Shown one piece after another: positions 54,828 through 61,722 of a stretch of DNA of 64,000 nt (within the stretch, counting starts at the first letter, position 1; every line of letters begins with the position of its first letter). The DNA is taken from assembly GCA_019637975.1 (NCBI GenBank), contig JAHBUR010000023.1, positions 1 to 64,000 of the forward strand, in the 5' to 3' direction. The position numbers and the translations under genes were made by a program. The stretch comes from Bacteroidota bacterium (GTDB lineage Bacteria; Bacteroidota; Ignavibacteria; UBA10030; UBA6906). The notes beneath the pieces are model-generated. The model saw only the letters and a program-made list of their open reading frames with translations, was not told the origin of the DNA and did not search any database.

Positions 54828-56510
54828 TTACCTCGCCTCAACCAGAATCTTCCCGTGCAGCATCTTCATCCCGCACGTGAAGGGAATCTCGCCTGCTTCC
54901 TTCGGCGTGAACTCGATTACAGTCGTCGCAAATGGACGAAGCGTACGATGAATGCCATACGTCTCAATCACAAATTCATCGCTGCACGCGGAACGCTCAT
55001 CCCGTTGCAGCAGAAGCTTAACGGGAACTCCCGCTTTCACCTTCACGACATCCGGCGTGTAGCCATCCTTCACGCGAATCTTGATTTCTTGAATGTTGGA
55101 AGGATGAGACGAATGATCCTTGTCTGCCGGCTTCGGTTCATGACCTGCATGAGGATTGGCGGAAGCGGGCTGCTGCAATGCGCTTTCGGAATCCAGCAGA
55201 TAGCCGCCTGATTCGACGACATGATCGCCTTCTTCAAGGCCGTTGAGAATCGCCGTTAAACCATTCCGCGATGCGCCTACGACAACATCCCTCGGTTCAA
55301 AGCTGTTTTCCATCACCTCAACCCACACAACATTCCGCTTGCCGGTTGAGATGACGGCAGTTGATGGAACAACAATGGCCTCGGCCTTCGGGACGTTGAT
55401 TGTTGCGGTCGCATACATATTGGGCTTCAGCTTGAATTGAGGATTCGGAAACTCCGTGCGGACACGGATGGTTCTCGTTTCAGGGTTCACCACCGGGTCA
55501 ATGAAAATGACTTTGCCGTTGAACTTCTCGGTCGGATATGCTTCAGTTGTGATCTGCACTGATTGGCCCGCGGCAACAAACCGGATATCCCTCTCATACA
55601 CATCAAGATAAATCCACACAGTCGAGAGATCGGCAATGTCGAACATATCCTCGCCCGTCGCAGCATAATGCTGCGGGTCAACGCTCTTCTTCACAACTGT
55701 TCCGCTCACTTGAGAGTACACGGTCACAATATGATTGACTTTGCGAGTCTCCTTCAGCCGGGAGACTTGACGCGGCGAGAATCCCCACTGAAGAAGTTTC
55801 TGCTCCGCTTGTTCCAGAAGTTGTTCAGCAGACGATGCAAACGATTGCATGCCTTTCGATGCTTGCTCGTACGAATTGAGCGCGAGAAGATATTCTTGTT
55901 GCGCGGAAATTGCTTCGGGACTGTACACATCGGCAACAGGATCGCCCTTGCGGACTTGCTGGCCTGTGTATGAGATGTAGAGTTTCTCCAACCGGCCCGG
56001 GAAACGCATGCTGATGTGCTTGTAGTTCGGCTCCGCGTAACTGATGATGCCGACTGCCTGGATATCTCTGCTTACCGCTTGCCGCTTCGCCATCACGACC
56101 GAGACGTTTGCCATAACACGTTGTGTTGGCGAGAGGCTCACTGCCTGGAGGTTCGCTGTTTCATCAGCAGACAAATCCTGCTGGGCCGTCTTCTTCACGA
56201 GTGCCATGTTGCACACGGGACACGCGCCCGGCCTGTCCGAGCGAACGGAGGGATGCATCGGGCAGGTGTAGTATTCTTCGGCTTTCTGAGGCTGGTGTGC
56301 ATGCGTGTCGGATGAGCTTTTCCCCGGTTCGGGGTTCGAACAAGCCAGAATAGTAAACGCAAGCACAAGCGCTGCCAGTGCCGACCTCACCCCCGCCTGC
56401 GGGCCGAACCGCCCTACGGCGGGCAGGCCCGTCCCTACGAAATATTTGTGTAGTAGGGACACGACTCCGTCGTGTCCTTGCCAGGCTTTCTTGAAATTCA
56501 TCATCATCAT
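54828..56510 (-). CDS. Efflux RND adaptor (CusB-like) with metal-binding and cupredoxin-like domains
   Basis: About 560 residues. A lipoprotein signal (ALVLAFTILACSN) is followed by a heavy-metal-binding domain (YYTCPMHPSVRSDRPGACPV then CNMALVKK) and a membrane-fusion core with barrel-sandwich and helical hairpin (LEKLYISYTGQQVRKGDPVA). The C-terminal ~100 residues form a cupredoxin-like domain (GYTPDVVKVKAGVPV, then CGMKMLHGKILVEAR) with Cys, Met and His as likely copper ligands. ATG 56510 follows AAAGGTGA. The region between the start and the lipobox is largely encoded by an inserted repeat; a GTG at 56390 would give a normal short signal peptide instead. Confidence 0.88.
   Translation of the reverse strand: MMMMNFKKAWQGHDGVVSLLHKYFVGTGLPAVGRFGPQAGVRSALAALVLAFTILACSNPEPGKSSSDTHAHQPQKAEEYYTCPMHPSVRSDRPGACPVCNMALVKKTAQQDLSADETANLQAVSLSPTQRVMANVSVVMAKRQAVSRDIQAVGIISYAEPNYKHISMRFPGRLEKLYISYTGQQVRKGDPVADVYSPEAISAQQEYLLALNSYEQASKGMQSFASSAEQLLEQAEQKLLQWGFSPRQVSRLKETRKVNHIVTVYSQVSGTVVKKSVDPQHYAATGEDMFDIADLSTVWIYLDVYERDIRFVAAGQSVQITTEAYPTEKFNGKVIFIDPVVNPETRTIRVRTEFPNPQFKLKPNMYATATINVPKAEAIVVPSTAVISTGKRNVVWVEVMENSFEPRDVVVGASRNGLTAILNGLEEGDHVVESGGYLLDSESALQQPASANPHAGHEPKPADKDHSSHPSNIQEIKIRVKDGYTPDVVKVKAGVPVKLLLQRDERSACSDEFVIETYGIHRTLRPFATTVIEFTPKEAGEIPFTCGMKMLHGKILVEAR
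56391..56477. repeat. Composite palindromic element inside the adaptor gene
   Basis: Three nested inverted repeats: a GCCTGC/GGCAGG-type pair (56394-56428), GTCCCTAC with GTAGGGAC (56431-56438 and 56453-56460), and GGACACGA with TCGTGTCC (56457-56464 and 56470-56477). Together they encode ~30 residues (WQGHDGVVSLLHKYFVGTG and on) with no counterpart in normal signal peptides. Confidence 0.8.
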
Positions 56511-56521
56511 GGTTTCACCTT

Positions 56522-57769
56522 TCAATCTCGTTTCTCAAAAATTCCGGCGTAGCCAACCTCACGCTTCAACTCGGCGACGGCTTGTTCACGCTGCATCCGC
56601 AACATCAACTTTTCCATCGTCACGTCAACCAGCATGCGGTAGGAATCGATCAACATCAGGAAATCCGTTTTGCCCGTTTGATACGCCATCATGCTGGCCT
56701 GCAACGCCTGTTCCGTTTGCGGCACAATGACCGCTGTGTAGTTTTCTAACTGTCTCGCAAACGATTCAGCCCTGAAGTACAAGTCGCTGATGTTTGCGCG
56801 AATCATATTGCGAGAATTGTTCAAGTTCTCCCGCGCCTTGACTATGCCGATGCTCGCTTCTTCCACCTTTGCGCTTGTTCTGCCAAGACTCCACGGCGCA
56901 AACGGAAGCGTGATGCCGGCGGAAACAGACCACGCACGATAGCCCGGATTGTCCGGCATTCTCAGATACTCGATGCCGAGTCTGAAGTCAGGCAAATACT
57001 CTTTCTTCGCCAACGATTTCATCTTCTCCCCTTCTTCAACGGAAAGAGAATCGTGCAGCAACATGCCGCGATAGCGGTACGCCGTCTGATGCAGCGTATC
57101 AAGTGTCGGCAAAGAACGTATGTCCGGCGGTACCGCCGCGACGCCGAGGGTATCCAACGGTGACCGGCCAAGCAACGACATGAGCATGGCTTTCGCACTG
57201 AGTTCTTGTTGTCGCAACGTCATGAGTTGGTTTTCGAGTTTTGCCATTTCCACGAAGGCCTTCAGCACATCTTGTTGAGGTGACTGGCCAACACCGTACC
57301 GCGTTTGCGCTATCTTCGTGAACTGTTCAAGCAGCCGAGCATTTTCGCGGTTCAGCGCAATGGATTGCTGCACGAACCATAATTCGAAGTACATTGAACG
57401 GAGTTTTGCCAGAACCTCGTTTGCCCTCTCCATGTGTTCATGATGCGCGTGTTCTGCGCGAATCTCCGCAATCTCGGTTTCGGTGGAAAGTTTTCCCGGA
57501 AACGGGAGCGTCTGCAGCAGCCCGAACTTCTCCATCATTGCCGCATTCCAACGGAAGCGCGGCATTTCCTCGCGCATGTATGTGAATTCGGGATCGGGAA
57601 GCGTGCCTTCACTTTCCGTCCGCAGTTCCATCATGTCACGGTTGTACTCGAAGGCTTTGAGTTCAGGATTGTTCCGCAATGCTTCACGGACAAGCTCACT
57701 AAGATTGAGTGTATCATTCCCTTGAGCAAGAAGTTGCAGTGGAAGAAGAAACGTCAATATGCATTTCAT
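56522..57769 (-). CDS. TolC-family outer-membrane efflux protein (CusC-like)
   Basis: 415 residues with a short signal peptide (ILTFLLPLQLLAQ) and the TolC fold: two long coiled-coil halves (LSELVREALRNNPELKAFEY; FELWFVQQSIALNRENARLL; LPDFRLGIEYLRMPDNPGYR; NLNNSRNMIRANISDLYFRA). It should form the trimeric outer-membrane channel of the metal pump. Its stop lies 11 nt before the adaptor ATG, so channel, adaptor, permease and HMA lipoprotein are one operon in that order. The helical tips contain HAHHEHMERAN, a His cluster that might bind metal. Confidence 0.88.
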   Translation of the reverse strand: MKCILTFLLPLQLLAQGNDTLNLSELVREALRNNPELKAFEYNRDMMELRTESEGTLPDPEFTYMREEMPRFRWNAAMMEKFGLLQTLPFPGKLSTETEIAEIRAEHAHHEHMERANEVLAKLRSMYFELWFVQQSIALNRENARLLEQFTKIAQTRYGVGQSPQQDVLKAFVEMAKLENQLMTLRQQELSAKAMLMSLLGRSPLDTLGVAAVPPDIRSLPTLDTLHQTAYRYRGMLLHDSLSVEEGEKMKSLAKKEYLPDFRLGIEYLRMPDNPGYRAWSVSAGITLPFAPWSLGRTSAKVEEASIGIVKARENLNNSRNMIRANISDLYFRAESFARQLENYTAVIVPQTEQALQASMMAYQTGKTDFLMLIDSYRMLVDVTMEKLMLRMQREQAVAELKREVGYAGIFEKRD

Positions 57770-57851
57770 AGAATTTCCTCGGTGAATTGAACGAACAACT
57801 TGTGATGGTTGTCCGAAACTAATCTGAGTCTACGCAAGCCCTAATTGGTTG

Positions 57852-57963
57852 GCCACGGAGCCGCGGAGACACAGAGAATTTCTTTTGGGAAGAATCGCCT
57901 TGACGATCTCGTCGTGGCAATGATTTTCAAAAGGACAACTCTGTGGCTCTGTGCCTCTGTGGC
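57852..57963. repeat. Inverted-repeat intergenic element (CTCTGTG...CACAGAG type)
   Basis: The left arm (57852-57876, GCCACGGAGCCGCGGAGACA...) and the right arm (57939-57963, CTCTGTGGCTCTGTGCCTCT...) are imperfect reverse complements around a 62-nt spacer. This CTCTGTGGC pattern is a known kind of dispersed non-coding element in many environmental genomes. Confidence 0.7.
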
Positions 57964-57978
57964 ACGGGCGAGGAAATT

Positions 57979-58380
57979 CTAAATCAGAAGAGATGAAACG
58001 AGAATGGGAATATCGGCGCTGCGAGGCGGCGAAGCGTTCGGTGTGATTGCTGATTGGGGATTACTGATTACTGTTGCAGGAACGAAATCCGACTCTACTG
58101 CAAGAAGAAGCTTTGCAAACTCAAGCAGGTGCTTGTTGGCTTGCAGAAACTCCATCTTGTTCCTATCTGCCGCAAAAACGGTGAGGCAACAGGAAGTATC
58201 AAGGGCACGCGTAACCTGAACACCCGATGACGGGCCTTCGTTGCACATGATGCACGAACGGGAGTTCTCAAACTTCATCATCGGACAAGAAGCGACAACA
58301 ATCGGCAAGCCGACGCTGAACAGCGCAAAAACTGCGGCGAGCGTCAGTCCGGTGATTCTATATTTGAGAGAGGAATGCAT
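57979..58380 (-). CDS. Small exported Cys-containing protein at head of metal operon
   Basis: 133 residues from the ATG at 58380: signal peptide (GLTLAAVFALFSVGLPIVVA), then SCPMMKFENSRSCIMCNEGP and a further TSCCLTVFAADRN, five Cys in the mature part plus several Met, as in small copper-handling proteins. The C terminus (VISNPQSAITPNAS) is translated from the ATTACTGATT-type repeat at 58044-58073, so the original end has probably been replaced. It lies upstream of the TolC-like gene with the inverted-repeat element in between, and may share its promoter. The role in metal handling is inferred from context. Confidence 0.58.
   Translation of the reverse strand: MHSSLKYRITGLTLAAVFALFSVGLPIVVASCPMMKFENSRSCIMCNEGPSSGVQVTRALDTSCCLTVFAADRNKMEFLQANKHLLEFAKLLLAVESDFVPATVISNPQSAITPNASPPRSADIPILVSSLLI
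58044..58073. repeat. ATTACTGATTACTG repeat within a gene end
   Basis: GATTGCTGATTGGGGATTAC then TGATTACTG, the same repeat type as at 51426-51472, here forming the last codons of the small Cys protein. Confidence 0.6.
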
Positions 58381-58705
58381 TTGATGATGATAACGGAGAA
58401 CCTGTTGTACAACGTTCTTGCGATTTTTGTGCCAGATGAATCTATTTGAAATCCGGCCTATTTTCAACACTCTGCTTCCCAAGATTGCGAAAAAATCTGT
58501 CAATCTTCCAACCCTTGGGAAGGGTGGCTCCAATATACGGATCAACTGTTCGCTGAGATGTACAGAATCTTCAGATGTTTTTGCAGCATTTTTCAGTCAA
58601 CGGTTTGAGGTTCATTGCAAATCCCTCTTGATTTTGGTAGCTTCTTGTAGAGAAGTTCCGGCTGAACGCCCCCCTATTCCCGCACGAACGAAGAAAGGGC
58701 TAACA
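58381..58705. other. Divergent regulatory region between metal operon and T9SS operon
   Basis: 325 bases between divergent starts at 58380 and 58706. It contains the inverted repeat at 58475-58522 and no convincing gene. Promoters for both directions must lie here, but no clear -35/-10 pair was recognised. Confidence 0.5.
58475..58522. promoter_or_regulatory. Long inverted repeat, possible operator or attenuator
   Basis: CTTCCCAAG (58475-58483) and CTTGGGAAG (58514-58522) are perfect arms. Inside them GATTG (58483-58487) pairs with CAATC (58501-58505). It lies about 95 nt upstream of the metal operon start. Confidence 0.45.
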
Positions 58706-60808
58706 ATGAAAACAAAGTTCGTTCTTCTCGCATTCCTCATGCTTTTCCCCTGTGGCGCGACTTATGCTCAAACGCAGTTCTGGGAACCAACCACCGGACC
58801 TCGTGGAGGGAAGGTTTACTCGCTCGCTCCCGGCATACAAGGTAGTCTGTTTTGCGGCACCCTCGATGGCGTATTCCTCTCTACAAACTCTGGCCAGACA
58901 TGGACTAGAAGAAGCAGCGGACTGAGCAATCGCTATATTCGCGCTTTGTGTGCTAGTCCCAACGATTTCGTGTTTGCCGGTACAGATTACTATGGCGGTG
59001 GTGGCATCTTCCGTTCAACTGACAACGGTCTGAATTGGAACCAAGCAAACAATGGTTTGTCAACCTATCCAATCATTAATTGTCTAGTCGCTGATGCTGA
59101 GGGCAAGATATTCGCAGGCACACAGGGTGATGGCGTGTTCAAGACGACAACGAATGGCGACTCATGGTTTGCCATCAATTCAAACTTGTCAAACATGTAT
59201 GTGTATTCGATTGCGTTGTCCGGATCGAACGATATCTACATCGGGACATATGCAGGAGTATTCTCTTCTACAAATCGGGGAGAAAGCTGGTCGCAGACAT
59301 CACTCACAACGAACTACGTTGTCGCTCTAGTGACCAACACCGACGGACACGTGTTCGCGGGGATCCACAATGGAGGATTGTTCAGATCCACGGACCGTGG
59401 TATGACCTGGACACAACTCTCCAACGGATTGACAACCGTCCAAATGCGTGCACTTACAATTGACTCTGCCAACACTCTGTTTTTGGGCACAACGGCGGGA
59501 GTATTTCGATCAAGCGACAATGGAGAGAATTGGGCGGCAATCAATGCAGGTTTGGAAGACACGGTTGTCACTTGTATTACCAGTGTACGAGGCAGTCACC
59601 TCATTGCTGGGACCGGGACAACAGTATTTCGTATGGCACACGCCGTCACCTCTTGGGAAAGAAGTGATGACGGTCTTGTTGCAACACGCATCCCAGCCCT
59701 TTCTGCCTCGGCCGACGGATTTCTCTACGCCGGATCATGGGGAGGCGTTTTTCGTTCGGCAAATAGGGGACAAAGTTGGACAAGGTCCAGCGACGGTGTG
59801 CCTTCCGGGACAGTCCTTTCAACGGCAGTGGACTCTCGCGGATATGTTTATGCATCAACATCAGTCGGGGTCTACCGCTCCACAGATACCGGTGTGCACT
59901 GGCAACAAATTCGCGACGGTGCCAGCTGCCTTGCTGTCAATCGCGACAACCACATTTTTGCAGGTACCATGATTGGTGCCTATAGATCCACAGATGGCGG
60001 AGCCACTTGGTCTCATCTTACAACCGGAACCATTCACTCGGACTTTCATGCGATATGCATATCAGCCGAGGGAACAATCTATGCGAGCGTGGGTGACATC
60101 ATCGGGCACAACCTTTCGGCACTCTTTATTTCAACGGACAATGGTGAAAGTTGGACTATCACGTCGTTACAATTTCTGTCCATCTTTTCCATCGCAGTGA
60201 ATGGCCAAGGAACAATCTTTGCAGGAACCAGCTCTATCTACCGATCAACAGACAGAGGCCTGACGTGGACACAGACTAGCCTTGGGACGTCGGCTTCGTG
60301 GATTTCTGCCCTCCAAGTTAATGCTCTTGGTCATATTTTTGCCGTGACGGATGGAGCTGGCGTTTTTCGTTCAACGAATAACGGCGAGTCGTGGAGCGAA
60401 GTTAGTCAAGGACTCGATAACATGCGGCTCCAATCTCTCGCGATTGATTCGAGCGGATTCCTTTATGTCGGAAGCGGCGGGTATGGCGTATTTCGCAGCA
60501 GAGAATCGACCACGGCGATAGACTTGCCTGAGACAGAACTACCGAGAGAAGTCGTTCTCCACCACAACTACCCAAACCCCTTCAACCCGACAACAGCAAT
60601 TCGTTTTGAGTTGCCAACCTCGAGTTTCGTTTCGCTGAAGGTGTTCGATGTGTTGGGGCGGGAAGTTGCCACTCTGGTGTCAGGCAGACTTGAGGCGGGT
60701 AGGCATTCAAGCAGTTGGAATGCAGGGGCCTTTTCGAGCGGGATGTATTTCTACAGGATTGTTGCCGACGGATATGTCGCAACGAAACGGATGCTTTTGC
60801 TCAAATAG
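58706..60808 (+). CDS. T9SS-secreted BNR-like propeller protein
   Basis: 700 residues: signal peptide (VLLAFLMLFPCGATYAQ), about 14 repeats (GVFLSTNSGQTWTRRSSGL; GVYRSTDTGVHWQQIRDG; SIYRSTDRGLTWTQTSLG) and a type A sorting domain ([20 protein letters not shown], then [14 protein letters not shown] and SGMYFYRIV). ATG 58706 has GAAAGGG upstream; the frame is open to 58418 but the signal peptide fixes the start. It is the first gene of a plus-strand T9SS operon. Its sorting-domain loop (LPTSSFVSLKVFD) has no inserted repeat. Confidence 0.84.
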   Translation: MKTKFVLLAFLMLFPCGATYAQTQFWEPTTGPRGGKVYSLAPGIQGSLFCGTLDGVFLSTNSGQTWTRRSSGLSNRYIRALCASPNDFVFAGTDYYGGGGIFRSTDNGLNWNQANNGLSTYPIINCLVADAEGKIFAGTQGDGVFKTTTNGDSWFAINSNLSNMYVYSIALSGSNDIYIGTYAGVFSSTNRGESWSQTSLTTNYVVALVTNTDGHVFAGIHNGGLFRSTDRGMTWTQLSNGLTTVQMRALTIDSANTLFLGTTAGVFRSSDNGENWAAINAGLEDTVVTCITSVRGSHLIAGTGTTVFRMAHAVTSWERSDDGLVATRIPALSASADGFLYAGSWGGVFRSANRGQSWTRSSDGVPSGTVLSTAVDSRGYVYASTSVGVYRSTDTGVHWQQIRDGASCLAVNRDNHIFAGTMIGAYRSTDGGATWSHLTTGTIHSDFHAICISAEGTIYASVGDIIGHNLSALFISTDNGESWTITSLQFLSIFSIAVNGQGTIFAGTSSIYRSTDRGLTWTQTSLGTSASWISALQVNALGHIFAVTDGAGVFRSTNNGESWSEVSQGLDNMRLQSLAIDSSGFLYVGSGGYGVFRSRESTTAIDLPETELPREVVLHHNYPNPFNPTTAIRFELPTSSFVSLKVFDVLGREVATLVSGRLEAGRHSSSWNAGAFSSGMYFYRIVADGYVATKRMLLLK

Positions 60809-60836
60809 AATTTGAATAGATTGATCAAGGCGAACT

Positions 60837-61679
60837 ATGCACAGCTACATCAGGTTCTTCGTCGTTGCCGCAGCATTTGCGGGCTTGCTTACAGCAACAG
60901 CCCAGCCTGCGGTGTATCCTCTCCACAAAGGAGATCGGTGGCAGTACACTCTTGTCCCAATGACAGCACGTATTGACAAAGATTCGTTGATGCCAAACGG
61001 ACAACGGTACGCGCTCATTAAATATGAGTTCAGCAGAGCCGATCGGTGGGAGCGAACAAGCGGAAACCGGGTCTATTGGTACAACCCGCAGACAAATGAA
61101 GAACATGTGTGGTACGATTTCTCGCTCGCTCCCGGCGACACGGTAACCATCATTCCGAGGACGAATGATTCCACAATTATCTACTTCGTCAGCACGGGTA
61201 CATACGATCTTTTTGGCGCTGCGCGCAGGTGGTGGTCATTCTGGGTTGACCATGTTACCTCCATAATCGACGAAGAAGAGTGGATTACTATCACTGACAG
61301 CATTGGTATGACTCACATCTCAGCAATGTGGTATACCAGCTCGATAATGGGGGCCATCATCAATGGAATGCAATACGGAACAATCGTTCATGCCGGTGAG
61401 CATTCCGTCATTCCACGCGGGTTTCACCTCCACCAAAATTTCCCCAACCCGTTCAACCCAGGAACAGAGATCAGATATCAGATGCCAGAGGTCAGACATG
61501 TAACGCTGAAGGTGTTTGATGTGTTGGGTCGGGAAGTGGCGACGCTGGTGAATGAAGTGAAACCGCCGGGCGAGTACTCAGTCCAGTTCGATGGCAGCAA
61601 CCTTTCCAGCGGCGTGTACTTCTACAGGCTTCAAACGGAATCGTTTGAGGAAACGAAGAAACTGTTGCTGGCGAGATGA
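60837..61679 (+). CDS. Small T9SS-secreted protein of unknown function
   Basis: 280 residues: signal peptide (FFVVAAAFAGLLTATAQ), a ~170-residue beta-rich body (YPLHKGDRWQYTLVPMTARI, then WYDFSLAPGDTVTIIPR) and a type A sorting domain (LHQNFPNPFNPGTEIRYQMP, then [15 protein letters not shown] and SGVYFYRLQ). The body looks like a small lipocalin- or LolA-like barrel, but no family is claimed. It starts 28 nt after the previous stop. The sorting domain DNA is nearly identical to that of the next gene, including a GAGATCAGATATCAGATGCC stretch in the loop. Confidence 0.8.
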   Translation: MHSYIRFFVVAAAFAGLLTATAQPAVYPLHKGDRWQYTLVPMTARIDKDSLMPNGQRYALIKYEFSRADRWERTSGNRVYWYNPQTNEEHVWYDFSLAPGDTVTIIPRTNDSTIIYFVSTGTYDLFGAARRWWSFWVDHVTSIIDEEEWITITDSIGMTHISAMWYTSSIMGAIINGMQYGTIVHAGEHSVIPRGFHLHQNFPNPFNPGTEIRYQMPEVRHVTLKVFDVLGREVATLVNEVKPPGEYSVQFDGSNLSSGVYFYRLQTESFEETKKLLLAR

Positions 61680-61722
61680 GCTGCCAACCATTGCGTTTTC
61701 ACTGATCAAATAGGAAACCTCC

